This document shows positions 32,425 to 42,392 of a stretch of 42,392 bases of DNA, piece after piece. The translations under genes and the position numbers were made by a program. Source of the DNA: an uncultured Agrococcus sp. Its GTDB lineage: Bacteria; Actinomycetota; Actinomycetes; Actinomycetales; Microbacteriaceae. The stretch spans positions 1-42,392 of the forward strand of contig NZ_CAMEFJ010000013.1 in the NCBI RefSeq assembly GCF_945915485.1, read 5' to 3'. The number at the start of each line of letters is the position of its first letter. The first letter of the stretch is position 1. The notes beneath the pieces were generated by a model that had not been told where the DNA came from, made no database searches, and was given only the letters and a program-made list of their open reading frames with translations.

Positions 32425-32742
32425 ATGAAGCAAGATGTTGCAATCGGCATTGATGAGCAGGCCGCACCGAGTGACGGATGCTGCGGCGGCGGATGCTGCG
32501 GCGGCGCGACAGAAGCCCCAGCCGGCGTGACGGCAGAGGTGCTCGTCGAGGGCATGACCTGCAGCCGCTGCGTCAACAGCGTTATCGAAGAGGTCGATGC
32601 CGTACCTGGCGTGCGCGGAGTCACCGTGTCGCTCGTGCCGGGCGGACAGTCGAAGGTATTCGTCCAGTCGGACGCTCCCGTCGACGAGCGCCGGCTGCAG
32701 GCAGCCATCGCCGAGGCCGGCTACCGAACGGTGCTGAACTAG
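32425..32742 (+). CDS. copZ: CopZ-like copper chaperone with extra N-terminal cysteines
   Basis: A 105-residue protein with one HMA domain. The Cu(I) site is C46 and C49 in EGMTCSRCVNSVIEEVDAV. It carries an unusual N-terminal extension of about 37 residues with two Cys pairs, C19-C20 and C24-C25, in CCGGGCCGG. Standard CopZ is about 70 residues. The extension may bind extra copper. It lies between csoR and copA and should hand copper to CopA. The ATG follows a GGGGACCCGGA ribosome site. Confidence 0.9.
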   Translation: MKQDVAIGIDEQAAPSDGCCGGGCCGGATEAPAGVTAEVLVEGMTCSRCVNSVIEEVDAVPGVRGVTVSLVPGGQSKVFVQSDAPVDERRLQAAIAEAGYRTVLN

Positions 32743-32743
32743 C

Positions 32744-34906
32744 GTGCTCCAGCAGCGCGAGGGAGTCGTCGAGCTCGATATCGCGGGCATGACGTGTTCG
32801 TCGTGCGCCGCTCGCATCGAGCGCAAGCTCAACAGAGCCGACGGCATTCGCGCTGAAGTCAACTACGCAACAGAGCTCGCCACGGTGCACCTGGCGCAAG
32901 GAGCGAGCGTTGAGACGGCCATCTCGGTCGTGGAGAACACGGGGTATCGCGCCTCGCTCGCCGGAACCGAAGCGCGCGAAGTCTCGATCTGGCCCATGAT
33001 CCGGCTCGTGACCGCATGGGCGCTCACAGTGCCGATCGTCGTGCTGTCGATGGTGCCTCCCCTGCAGTTTCCCGCGTGGCAATGGGTCGTCTTCGCCATG
33101 ACCATTCCTGTCGTCGCGTGGTGCGGCTGGCCCTTCCACCGTGCCGCGTTCGTAAGCCTGCGGCACGGGACCACGACCATGGATACGCTGATCTCGCTCG
33201 GCACGCTCAGCGCAATGCTGTGGTCGGTCTGGGCGCTCTTCTTCGGTGGCGCAGGCAACATCGGCATGCGCATGGAGATGACGCTGTTCGGATCCGGGCA
33301 CCACGAACTCTATTTCGAAGTCGCGGCCGCCGTCACCGCATTCCTGCTGCTCGGTCGCATGATCGAGTCTCGCGCGAAACACTCGCAGACGGATGCGCTG
33401 GATGCGCTGGCACGGTTGGGCGCCCGGGAAGCAACGCGGTTGACGGGCGACGGCGAGGAGCGCATCCCCACCGACCAGCTTCGCGTCGGCGACCGTTTCC
33501 GCACGCTACCCGGCGAGAAGATCGCAACGGACGGCATCGTCGTCGAGGGGTCGTCGAGCATCGACACCGCGATCGTCACTGGCGAATCGATGCCACTCGC
33601 CGCGAAACCCGGCACCGACGTCATCGGCGGCACGATCAACGGCAGCAGAACACTGGAGATCGAGGCGACGAAGGTCGGCGCGGACACCGAGCTGGCGCGC
33701 ATCGCCGCGATGCTGCGGCAGGCGCAGAGCGGGAAGACGGGCGTGCAACGCCTTGCGGACAAGATCTCGTCATTCTTCGTACCCGCCGTGATCGCGGTGG
33801 CGATCGTGACGCTCGTGACCTGGCTGCTGGTCACGGGCGATGTCGAGGCCGCGCTCTCGGCATCGGTTGCGACGCTCATCATCGCGTGCCCCTGCGCGCT
33901 CGGTCTCGCGACCCCGACCGCGCTGCTGATCGGCACGACAAGGGGCAGCGAGCTCGGCATGCTGCTGCGCGACGCGACCGTACTGGAGACGGCGAGAAAA
34001 GTCGACGTCGCGATCCTCGACAAGACCGGAACGCTGACCGAGGGCCGCATGCGCATCGGTGCCGTCTTCGCCGAGCCGTACGTGCAGAGCGTCGATCTGC
34101 TGCGCATCGCGGCCGCAGCAGAACATGACAGCGATCATCCGATCTCCTACGCGGTCCTCCGTGCCGCAAAAGCCTCCGGGATCACCGTGAAACCAGCGCA
34201 CGACGTCGAAACCGTTACCGGCGCGGGCCTCGTCGGCGAGTTCGAGGGGCACAGCGTGCGAGTCGGCAGACCCGACTGGATCGGTGTCGACCCCGGCAAG
34301 ACCGGTGCGCTGACGGGAACACTCGTCGCTGTCGAGTATGACGGCGCCTACCTCGGCACCCTCATGCTGAACGACGAGGTTCGCGGCGACGCGAAAGCCA
34401 CGATCGGCAAGCTCCGCGAGCTGGGCATCGAGCCGATCATGGTGACGGGAGACCACAGAGCAGCGGCTGACGAAATCGCGCAAACCGTGGGCATCGACCG
34501 CGTATACGCCGGTGCCGTACCCGCCGACAAAGTCGAGCACGTCAAACGCCTGCAGGCCGAGGGCCGACAGGTGGCCATGGTGGGTGACGGGGTGAACGAT
34601 GCTGCGGCCCTGGCAGAAGCGGATCTCGGCATCGCGATGGGGTCTGGCACGGATGTCGCGAGAGCTTCCGCGTCGATAACGCTCGTCAGCGTCGGGTTGG
34701 AGCGCGCGGCGACCGGTATCGAGCTCGCGCGCGCTACCCTGCGCATCATCAAACAGAATCTGTTCTGGGCATTCGCGTACAACACGCTCGCCATCCCGCT
34801 CGCCGCCCTCGGGTTCCTCTCGCCGCTCATCGCTGGGCTCGCCATGGCGCTGTCGAGCCTCATGGTCGTCGGCAACAGCCTCAGGCTGCGCCGCTTCGGC
34901 CGCTGA
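32744..34906 (+). CDS. copA: Copper-exporting P-type ATPase
   Basis: Pumps Cu(I) out of the cytoplasm. One N-terminal HMA domain has C18 and C21 (GMTCSSCAARIE). The membrane copper site is CPC at 382-384 (IIACPCALGLATPT), with YN (AYNTLAIPLAA) and MxxSS (MALSSLMVVGN) in the last two helices, the set for the Cu(I) class P1B-1. The phosphorylated aspartate is D426 (DKTGTLTEG), HP is at 465-466, and the hinge is GDGVNDAAALAEADLGIAMG. 720 residues. The GTG start is one base after the copZ stop, so it is translationally coupled. Confidence 0.96.
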   Translation: MLQQREGVVELDIAGMTCSSCAARIERKLNRADGIRAEVNYATELATVHLAQGASVETAISVVENTGYRASLAGTEAREVSIWPMIRLVTAWALTVPIVVLSMVPPLQFPAWQWVVFAMTIPVVAWCGWPFHRAAFVSLRHGTTTMDTLISLGTLSAMLWSVWALFFGGAGNIGMRMEMTLFGSGHHELYFEVAAAVTAFLLLGRMIESRAKHSQTDALDALARLGAREATRLTGDGEERIPTDQLRVGDRFRTLPGEKIATDGIVVEGSSSIDTAIVTGESMPLAAKPGTDVIGGTINGSRTLEIEATKVGADTELARIAAMLRQAQSGKTGVQRLADKISSFFVPAVIAVAIVTLVTWLLVTGDVEAALSASVATLIIACPCALGLATPTALLIGTTRGSELGMLLRDATVLETARKVDVAILDKTGTLTEGRMRIGAVFAEPYVQSVDLLRIAAAAEHDSDHPISYAVLRAAKASGITVKPAHDVETVTGAGLVGEFEGHSVRVGRPDWIGVDPGKTGALTGTLVAVEYDGAYLGTLMLNDEVRGDAKATIGKLRELGIEPIMVTGDHRAAADEIAQTVGIDRVYAGAVPADKVEHVKRLQAEGRQVAMVGDGVNDAAALAEADLGIAMGSGTDVARASASITLVSVGLERAATGIELARATLRIIKQNLFWAFAYNTLAIPLAALGFLSPLIAGLAMALSSLMVVGNSLRLRRFGR

Positions 34907-34924
34907 TCGCCCGCACCGATCGGC

Positions 34925-36373
34925 CTACGCCCGCGGCAGGTCGTCTTCGCGGGTGTGACGGTCGAGAAAGTCGTACAGTTCGACGTCGTCGACGCCGGGG
35001 AACGTTCCCGACGGCAACGGCGACAGCACGTGCTGGTGCATCTTGGCCGACGCCCACGCCGCTCCGTCCCATCTGTACGCAAGCTCGCTAGCGGGCTTCG
35101 AGCAGCAGCGCGCATCCGGGCAGGTGGAAGTCTCGCGATACGAAGTGTCGGAGCCCCTGAAGTATTTGGCCGAGTCGAATGGGACGCCGATAGTGATGGA
35201 GAAGTCGCCGTCGGTTCCCGTTCCCGTCTGGGTCGAGCACCAGTAGGTTCCCGTCGGCGTGTCGGTGTACTGATGGAACTCGGCGGCCTTCGTCGTCATC
35301 TCGAAGGCGAGCCGGGATGCGAAGTGCCTGCACACATACTGCCCCTCGACCGTCCCCGACGGGTCCGCCGGCAGCTCGAGGCCATCGTTGACGTACGCGC
35401 GCACGATCGAGCCGTCTTCGTCGACCCGCAGAAAGTGCAGTGTCAGATCGAGCTCGGTCGTCGCGAGATTCGTCAGCCGCATCGCGGCCGTCTCGTGCGT
35501 CACACCGAAGGCGTCGCGGAAGTCCTCAACCGCAAGATTGCGCTCCTTCTTCGCCTTGCGCAGATACTCGACGGCGTTGTCCTTCGGCATGAGCGTTGCC
35601 GCCGCGAAGTAGTTGATCTCGAGCCGCTGCCTGAGAAACTCGCTGTAGGTTGCCGGTTGCGTGTGCCCCAGCAGGCGGTGCGCGAGGGCCTGCAACGCGA
35701 GCGAACGGAGACCGTGCCCACCGGGGATCGAGGCTGTCGGAAGAAAGATCTTGCCGTTTTCAAGGTCGGTAACCGAGCGCGTCGAGTGCGGCAGGTCGTT
35801 GACGAAGACGAGTTCGAAACCGAGGCGGTTCGCGATCTGCGCAACCGAACGGTGCGTCAGGCTGCCTCGCTCGTGCCCGACGGCATCCAGCTGCTCCTGC
35901 GCGAGCGTGTCGATCTCCGGCAACACGTTGTTCCGCGCTTCCATCTCACCGCGGAGCGCTGTCGCGTCACGCCTGGCCTGCTCGGGCGTTGCGATGGCCT
36001 CCTTCGACCTCCTCTCGAGCTCATTGTGCAGCCCCACGAGCGACTCGAGCACGCGATCATCCATCGACCGTCCCGGCTTCAGCTGCGGCAGCCCCAGCCG
36101 GTGATAGACGGAGCCCTGCTGCAATCGGATGAGGTCTAGCTCGAGTGCCGCACGGCGCGTCGGCGGCTCTTGTCGTAGCAGATCACCCGTTTCCACTTCG
36201 AGCGCCGTCGCAATCGCGTCCAGCTGCGAAAGACGCGGTTCCCGCTTCCCGTTCTCGATCAGCGAGAGCTGACTGGCGGCCAAGCCGACCGGCACCGAAA
36301 CTTCATCCAAAGTCTTGCCGGCACGCGTTCGATAGTGCTTAATCCGTTGCCCAAGCAGTGGAAGATTCGTCAT
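34925..36373 (-). CDS. ramB: RamB/PrpR-like XRE regulator of short-chain acid metabolism
   Basis: A 482-residue protein with an XRE helix-turn-helix (LGQRIKHYRTRAGKTLDEVS, then SQLSLIENGKREPRLSQLDA), an IrrE/ImmA-like middle domain, and a C-terminal ScfR domain with a cysteine cluster (CPDARCC, plus WCSTQTG). The peptidase motif is degenerate (AHRLLGH in place of HExxH), so peptidase activity is unlikely. In corynebacteria and mycobacteria such proteins control acetate and propionate genes. It is divergent from pckG across 80 bases that contain RamB-box-like sequence. TATGCT (minus strand, 36385-36380) is six bases before the ATG, so a leaderless mRNA is predicted. Confidence 0.85.
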   Translation of the reverse strand: MTNLPLLGQRIKHYRTRAGKTLDEVSVPVGLAASQLSLIENGKREPRLSQLDAIATALEVETGDLLRQEPPTRRAALELDLIRLQQGSVYHRLGLPQLKPGRSMDDRVLESLVGLHNELERRSKEAIATPEQARRDATALRGEMEARNNVLPEIDTLAQEQLDAVGHERGSLTHRSVAQIANRLGFELVFVNDLPHSTRSVTDLENGKIFLPTASIPGGHGLRSLALQALAHRLLGHTQPATYSEFLRQRLEINYFAAATLMPKDNAVEYLRKAKKERNLAVEDFRDAFGVTHETAAMRLTNLATTELDLTLHFLRVDEDGSIVRAYVNDGLELPADPSGTVEGQYVCRHFASRLAFEMTTKAAEFHQYTDTPTGTYWCSTQTGTGTDGDFSITIGVPFDSAKYFRGSDTSYRETSTCPDARCCSKPASELAYRWDGAAWASAKMHQHVLSPLPSGTFPGVDDVELYDFLDRHTREDDLPRA

Positions 36374-36379
36374 TGCAAC

Positions 36380-36409
36380 AGCATACGAAACTTTTGCAGT
36401 TTTTGCGCA
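36380..36409. promoter_or_regulatory. RamB-box-like sequence and ramB -10
   Basis: TATGCT on the minus strand (36385-36380) is the predicted -10 of the RamB-like gene. Next to it are AAACTTTTGCA (36388-36398) and TTTTTGCGCA (36400-36409), similar to the AAAACTTTGCAAA form reported for RamB. The position suits control of both ramB and pckG. The match is imperfect. Confidence 0.5.
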
Positions 36410-36453
36410 GCGATTTCCCCGTATCGCGTGGCCGTGCATCCCAGACTGGGACC

Positions 36454-38250
<1,797 letters not shown>

Positions 38251-38257
38251 AGGCTTT

Positions 38258-38292
38258 TGGCTGTGTGTTCTCCCGGTGAGAACACACAGCCA
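38258..38292 (+). terminator. Rho-independent terminator after pckG
   Basis: A perfect 15-base stem, TGGCTGTGTGTTCTC and its complement, with loop CCGGT, begins seven bases after the pckG stop and is followed by TTTGCTT. It separates pckG from the TPM-pspA pair. Confidence 0.85.
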
Positions 38293-38339
38293 TTTGCTTG
38301 CCGGGAGAAGTAGCATGCAAGTGATAACCAGGAGGCCTC

Positions 38340-40298
38340 ATGCGCATAGCTCGTCGACGACCCGTTCCGTTGCTGTTGCTCGCTTTCCTGGCGGCCGTCA
38401 CCGTCGTCTTCGGGCTCGGCGCCCAATCGTCGAGTGCCGCTGAGCCCGAGTCTCTCGACGGACAGACCGTTGTCGATCAGGTAGGTGTGCTCGGCACCGA
38501 CCTCGATACCGTCTCGCAGGCTGTTCGCGACGCGAACGCCGACGGTCGCGACAACGTGTACATCATGATCATCGACTCGTTCGAAGGCGCTGACAGCACG
38601 AACTTCGCGACGCAGGTGGCAACCATGAGCGGTGTTCCGTTCAACAGCATCGTCGTCGTCGTCGCCACGGAAGACGAGGGCAGGTACGGTGTCGCGATGG
38701 GCAGCGATGTCGCGAATTCGCGGGGCACGATCCAATCCGCGGTCGAGGACGACCTGGTTCCCGCGGTCGCAAGCGGTGATGCGGCCCGTGGGATAGAGGA
38801 GTTTGCGAGTCTGCTCTCCTCGGCCCCGCAGCAATCGGAGCAGAGGGCGTGGACGGGCACCTGGATCACGGTCGGCGTCATAGCGCTCGTCGTCGCAGGG
38901 CTCATCATCTGGCGCAGAGTCGCGAAGCTCATCAAGAAGCAGGAGGCGGCGAGGAAGCTCGCCGCGGAGTTGGGCGAACTCAAGAAGCGAGCCGACATCG
39001 CGCTCGTGCGTCTCGACGAGACGATTCGCCAGTCGGAGCAGGAGCTCCAGTTCGCCTATGCACAGTTCGGAGAGGAACCGGTCGCGCCGTACCGGGAGGC
39101 CCTGGATCGGGCACAGCGGGATGCCGAGGTCGCGTTCGGGCTGCAACAGCAGCTCGACGATCACATCCCCGATACCGAACAGCAGCAGCGCGACTGGACG
39201 GGCCGCATCATGGAGTTGGCGCAGCAGGCGAAGGCGGCGCTCGGTGACCACGCGGAAGGCTTCGAACGCCTCCGCGATCTCGAGAGCAACGCTGCGCACG
39301 TGCTCGGCGGACTGAGGAGCCGCCGCGGCGTGCTCGACGCCGAAATCGAGGCCGCGAAAGCGACGTTGGATCATGAGCATGCGACGCACATCGGCGACTC
39401 CGTTGCGCCCATTCAGGAGAACATCGATCACGCGAAGCGCCTCGCGGCGACGCTCGACGAAACGATGCGGGAGGCAGCATCCGCTATCGAAACGGGCGAC
39501 ACATCCTCCGCCGCAGTGAACGTGCACGCCTCTGAGGTTGCATTCGCGGAAATGGACGAGCTGCTGCAGGAGGTCGGCGATCACTCGCGGCGACTGCACG
39601 AACTCGACAACGAGCTGGCGGCCAGAGTGCAGGACGCCAAGGGGCTGATCGCCGAGGTGCGCTCCGCGAATCACCTGACGATGAATCCCGGACCGCTCGT
39701 AGAACTCCTGCAGGAGCAGATCGGCGCAGCCGAAGCGACGCCGCGAGACACGGTCTCGGTGACCGAATCGTTCGACAAAGCCATGGACAGGGTGAGCGAT
39801 GCGCTCGAAGGCGCTCGGGAGCGGAAAGCGCTCGAAAACGAAGCGGCGACCCGCATCGAATTCGCGAGGAAACGCATCGAGTCGAGCGAGCACTTCATCA
39901 ATACGCGCCGGTCCAACATCGGCACGCGACCGCGAACGCTGCTGCGTTCGGCGAAGCAGGAACTCGCGCACGCGATAGAAGCCAAGGACGCCGGGGCACG
40001 GCGAGATCACGCGAACAGGGCCGGCCAGCTCGCCCGCCAAGCCCAGAAGGAAGCGCAGGGCGAACTGCACTACGGCGACCGATCTCCCTACAACCGCGAC
40101 AGCGGCGGCGACGTCGGAAGCTTCGTCGTCGGCGCCGTGCTCGGATCCATCTTCTCCGGCGGCGGCCGCAGCCGCGGCGGTGGATTCTCGGGTGGCGGTG
40201 GCGGGTTCTCAGGAGGGGGCTTCGGCGGCGGTGGCGGCGGCGGATTCTCCGGCTTCGGCGGCGGTGGCGGCGGTGGCTTCTCGGGCTTCGGCCGCTGA
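38340..40298 (+). CDS. TPM-domain membrane protein with coiled coil and glycine-rich tail
   Basis: A 652-residue envelope protein. A signal peptide ends near residue 34 (LGAQSSSAAE). A TPM (DUF477) domain fills about 40-160 (VDQVGVLGTDLDTVSQAVRD; AMGSDVANSRG). One membrane segment follows near 174-193, then about 400 residues of cytoplasmic coiled coil rich in Ala, Glu and Gln, and a final tail of about 70 residues made almost only of Gly, Phe and Ser. TPM proteins are linked to membrane-protein repair and phosphatase-like roles; the function here is unproven. ATG follows AGGAGG. pspA follows after 65 bases, so the two are a likely membrane-stress pair. Confidence 0.88.
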   Translation: MRIARRRPVPLLLLAFLAAVTVVFGLGAQSSSAAEPESLDGQTVVDQVGVLGTDLDTVSQAVRDANADGRDNVYIMIIDSFEGADSTNFATQVATMSGVPFNSIVVVVATEDEGRYGVAMGSDVANSRGTIQSAVEDDLVPAVASGDAARGIEEFASLLSSAPQQSEQRAWTGTWITVGVIALVVAGLIIWRRVAKLIKKQEAARKLAAELGELKKRADIALVRLDETIRQSEQELQFAYAQFGEEPVAPYREALDRAQRDAEVAFGLQQQLDDHIPDTEQQQRDWTGRIMELAQQAKAALGDHAEGFERLRDLESNAAHVLGGLRSRRGVLDAEIEAAKATLDHEHATHIGDSVAPIQENIDHAKRLAATLDETMREAASAIETGDTSSAAVNVHASEVAFAEMDELLQEVGDHSRRLHELDNELAARVQDAKGLIAEVRSANHLTMNPGPLVELLQEQIGAAEATPRDTVSVTESFDKAMDRVSDALEGARERKALENEAATRIEFARKRIESSEHFINTRRSNIGTRPRTLLRSAKQELAHAIEAKDAGARRDHANRAGQLARQAQKEAQGELHYGDRSPYNRDSGGDVGSFVVGAVLGSIFSGGGRSRGGGFSGGGGGFSGGGFGGGGGGGFSGFGGGGGGGFSGFGR

Positions 40299-40363
40299 GA
40301 TCCCCTGTTCACGCTCTTCCACGACCAATACACTGATTTCAGGCGTTCAACGAAAGGGAACCA

Positions 40364-41107
40364 ATGGCAAAGCAGTCAATCTTCGGGCGCATCTCGCAGC
40401 TGGTCCGCGCAAATGTCAATGCGCTCATCGACCAGGCCGAAGACCCCGAGAAGATGCTCGACCAGCTCGTCCGCGACTACACCAATTCGATTGCAGACGC
40501 CGAGTCGGCTATCGCTCAGACCATCGGGAATCTGCGGATGCAGGAGCAGGACTACCGCGAGGACATCCAGGCGGCCGAAGATTGGGGGCGGAAGGCTCTC
40601 GCGGCAAGCCAGCGGGCCGACCAGCTCCGTTCCGAGAACCCCGGCGAAGCGGAGCGCTTCGACAACCTCGCGAAGGTCGCGCTCGGCAAGCAGCTCGCTG
40701 CTGAGAACGAAGCACGGTCCGCGCAGCCGTCCATCCAGTCGCAGAACGAGACGGTCGAGAAGCTCAAGACCGGCCTCGACCAGATGAAGCAGAAGCTCGA
40801 GCAGCTGAAGACCAAACGTTCGCAGCTCATCGCTCGCCAGAAGACCGCGCAGGCACAGCTGCAGGTTGCCGACGCCGTGAAGTCGATCGACATCATGGAC
40901 CCGACGAGCGAGATCGGCCGCTTCGAAGACAAGATCCGCCGCGAGGAGGCGAAGGTGCTGGGCCAACAGGAACTCGCTTCGTCGAGCCTGGACGCGCAGT
41001 TCGAGTCGCTCGAGGACGTCGGAGAGCAGCTCGAGATCGAAGCCAGGTTGCAGGCGCTGAAGGGCGGCAACCAGCAGTCCATCACCGAAGGCGACAACGT
41101 TCAGTAG
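40364..41107 (+). CDS. pspA: Phage shock protein A / IM30 homologue
   Basis: A 247-residue, nearly all-helical protein of the PspA/IM30 (ESCRT-III-like) family that coats stressed membranes. The N-terminal amphipathic part is SIFGRISQLVRANVNALID, followed by EDPEKMLDQLVRDY, the family hallmark, and a long coiled coil to about residue 220. The C-terminal end is short and polar. AAAGGGAACCA gives a good ribosome site. It lies directly after the TPM-domain gene, and the coiled coil of that protein may be its membrane partner; this is inference from context. Confidence 0.95.
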   Translation: MAKQSIFGRISQLVRANVNALIDQAEDPEKMLDQLVRDYTNSIADAESAIAQTIGNLRMQEQDYREDIQAAEDWGRKALAASQRADQLRSENPGEAERFDNLAKVALGKQLAAENEARSAQPSIQSQNETVEKLKTGLDQMKQKLEQLKTKRSQLIARQKTAQAQLQVADAVKSIDIMDPTSEIGRFEDKIRREEAKVLGQQELASSSLDAQFESLEDVGEQLEIEARLQALKGGNQQSITEGDNVQ

Positions 41108-41201
41108 CGCTTTGTAGGCCTCGCACAGTCTCCAGACGGTTTTCATGGGTCCAGAAGGCGTCTCGACCAATAAAAACCTTCTGGGGTTGCCCTGTTCGCG
41201 G

Positions 41202-41207
41202 TAGATT
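41202..41207 (+). promoter_or_regulatory. Predicted -10 for the enoyl-CoA hydratase gene
   Basis: TAGATT is seven bases before the GTG at 41215, and TTCTGG is 17 bases upstream of it. The predicted start site is one base before the start codon. The gene has no ribosome site. Confidence 0.5.
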
Positions 41208-41214
41208 CTGACGG

Positions 41215-41991
41215 GTGGAGTATCAGTACCTGACGATCGACCGCGATGGGCACATCCTGCTCATCGGACTCAACCGCGCGCAGAAGCGCAACGCCATGCA
41301 CGAGGCGATGCTGCAGGAGCTCGCGCTCGCCTACCGCGAACTGCACGATGATCCGGATCTCCGGGTCGGCGTCGTGTACGCGCACGGCGAGCATTTCTCT
41401 GCCGGTCTCGATCTGACGGATATCGGGCCGAAGATGGCGGATGGTTCCTTCGACGCCCTCGCAGGAGGCATCGACCCCTGGGGCATCAGAACGGAGCCGG
41501 TGTCGAAGCCCGTCATCGTCGCACTGCAGGGTTACGCGTACACGCTCTCGATCGAGCTCGCCCTTGCCGCTGACATCGTGGTCGCTGCCGAGTCGACGAC
41601 CTTCGCGCAGCTCGAGGTCGCCCGCGGCATCATGCCGTTCGGCGGCGCGACCCTCCGTTTTCACCGCCTCGGCTGGGGCAACGCAATGCGCCGCATTCTG
41701 ACGGCGGAGCCGTTCGATACTCGCGAGGCCCATCGCATCGGGCTCGTGCAGGAGATCACGCCCGACGGCGAACAGTTGGCTACCGCGATCGAAATCGCCG
41801 CGCAGATCGCGCGCAACGCTCCACTTGCGGTGCAGGCGGCGTTGGCTTCGTCGCGGGATTCCCTCATCGATTCAGAAAGCACTCGTCAGTCGCTCGACGC
41901 AACCGCTACGAAGCTGGCAGCAACGAAGGATGCGGCACGTGCCGTCGAATCCTACTTGCGCGGCGAGCCGGTCGCGTTCGAGGGCGACTGA
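41215..41991 (+). CDS. Enoyl-CoA hydratase/isomerase (crotonase family)
   Basis: A 258-residue crotonase-fold enzyme. The oxyanion-hole sequences are HFSAGLDLTDIG and ALQGYAYTLSIELALAADI. Glutamates stand at both usual catalytic positions (SIELALAAD and QLEVARGIMPFGGA), so hydratase activity is possible, but the sequence differs from typical fatty-acid enoyl-CoA hydratases (no GAGGTQRL). The exact substrate is unknown. It begins with GTG, probably on a leaderless mRNA, and ends two bases before the next GTG, so the two genes are coupled. Confidence 0.88.
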   Translation: MEYQYLTIDRDGHILLIGLNRAQKRNAMHEAMLQELALAYRELHDDPDLRVGVVYAHGEHFSAGLDLTDIGPKMADGSFDALAGGIDPWGIRTEPVSKPVIVALQGYAYTLSIELALAADIVVAAESTTFAQLEVARGIMPFGGATLRFHRLGWGNAMRRILTAEPFDTREAHRIGLVQEITPDGEQLATAIEIAAQIARNAPLAVQAALASSRDSLIDSESTRQSLDATATKLAATKDAARAVESYLRGEPVAFEGD

Positions 41992-41993
41992 TC

Positions 41994-42392
41994 GTGCCCC
42001 GGCTTCGCCGGCTCGGGTTCGGCATCGGTCGGCTGACGCGTTCGGCCGCGGACCGCTTCGGCAGCGCCGTGACCGCTCCTCCGGTCGCGCGCGCCGGATT
42101 CCGCATCGCGTCCTCGGGCGCGAAACTCTGGGGTGCTGCGCTCGGCGGTACGTTCTCGCGGCACGGTGCGCTGACGGTCGTCACCGGCCTCCCGTCGTGG
42201 GCATTCGGTCGCGGCGGCACGTGCGTCGGAGACACGGTGCTGACGTCGAAGCCGATGACGGATGCCGTGCTCGCCCACGAAGACGTGCACAGGACGCAGT
42301 GGCAGCGCTACGGGCTGGCGTTCATTCCGCTCTACTACGCGGCCGGTCTCGACCCGCTGCGAAACCGCTTCGAGATCGAGGCGGGGCTCGAA
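41994..42392 (+). CDS. Conserved hypothetical protein with HExxH motif (cut by window edge)
   Basis: 133 residues are visible from a GTG two bases after the enoyl-CoA hydratase stop; the C-terminal end is outside the window. An arginine-rich start (PRLRRLGFGIGRLTRSAADR) leads to the motif VLAHEDVHRTQWQRYG, an HExxH-type zinc-site sequence, then FIPLYYAAGLDPLRNRFEIE, where the final glutamate could be the third zinc ligand. It looks like a small metallopeptidase-like protein, but I do not know the family's function. The tight spacing implies cotranscription with the hydratase gene. Confidence 0.75.
   Translation, partial: MPRLRRLGFGIGRLTRSAADRFGSAVTAPPVARAGFRIASSGAKLWGAALGGTFSRHGALTVVTGLPSWAFGRGGTCVGDTVLTSKPMTDAVLAHEDVHRTQWQRYGLAFIPLYYAAGLDPLRNRFEIEAGLE

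Noticed and set aside
38298-38327. Promoter TTGCCG-N18-TGATAA before the TPM gene
   Set aside because: Its start site would fall inside the AGGAGG ribosome site, which makes it unlikely to be functional for this gene.
41151-41184. Possible terminator after pspA (CCAGAAGG with CCTTCTGG)
   Set aside because: The stem is only eight bases, the loop is 18 bases, and no T-run follows on the plus strand. The right arm also coincides with the likely -35 of the next gene.

Overview
The window is high-GC DNA from an actinobacterium, most likely a member of the Microbacteriaceae. The reasons are the gene order argS-lysA-hom-thrB-rho-prfA, a prmC-tsaC-wecA-atpI-atpBEFH block, a BioQ-type TetR repressor beside bioYMN, a GTP-type PEP carboxykinase beside a RamB-like regulator, and many genes that appear to be transcribed without a 5' leader. 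The genus cannot be fixed from the sequence alone.

Region by region. (1) 1-5464, minus strand: prmC, a tsaC/Sua5 gene, a WecA/TagO-type transferase, an AtpI-like protein and the first four ATP synthase genes (atpB, atpE, atpF and the start of atpH). (2) 5632-15039: a segment between prmC and prfA, which are neighbours in many actinobacteria. It holds cysK-cysE, an MFS exporter, a LacI-controlled catabolic unit (amidohydrolase, MHS-family transporter, nitrilase-type amidase, regulator) and a second MFS exporter. (3) 15052-23634, minus strand: argS, lysA, hom, thrB, rho and prfA, for arginyl-tRNA, lysine and threonine/methionine precursors, transcription termination and translation termination. 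(4) 23658-27016: a small lipoprotein, a transglutaminase-like protein, and an MFS exporter with a divergent ArsR repressor around a perfect operator. (5) 27017-28294: a gene-poor stretch with the decayed end of a quinone oxidoreductase, a dense run of inverted repeats and a tRNA-Arg(CCG). (6) 28321-30806: biotin uptake (BioQ-like TetR and the bioY-bioM-bioN ECF transporter). (7) 30703-34906: an acyltransferase-3 membrane protein and a copper resistance operon (csoR, a copZ-like chaperone, copA). (8) 34925-42392: RamB-like regulator, pckG, a TPM-domain membrane protein with pspA, an enoyl-CoA hydratase and a truncated HExxH protein.

The most unusual signals are non-coding. A 72-74 bp palindromic element occurs twice, 17 kb apart, with a base-pair-preserving change between copies. 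Two identical 49 bp hairpin repeats lie next to tRNA-Arg, and one overlaps the tRNA 3' end. At least ten genes have a -10-like hexamer placed 6-8 bases before the start codon, which predicts leaderless or nearly leaderless mRNAs; they include all four one-gene regulators of the LacI, ArsR, TetR and RamB types. The atpB gene has no ATG, GTG or TTG at the start its conserved N-terminus requires, so it probably begins with CTG. I did not find a clearly new multi-gene defence or mobile system. The least explained gene set is the LacI-governed amidase/amidohydrolase/transporter unit.
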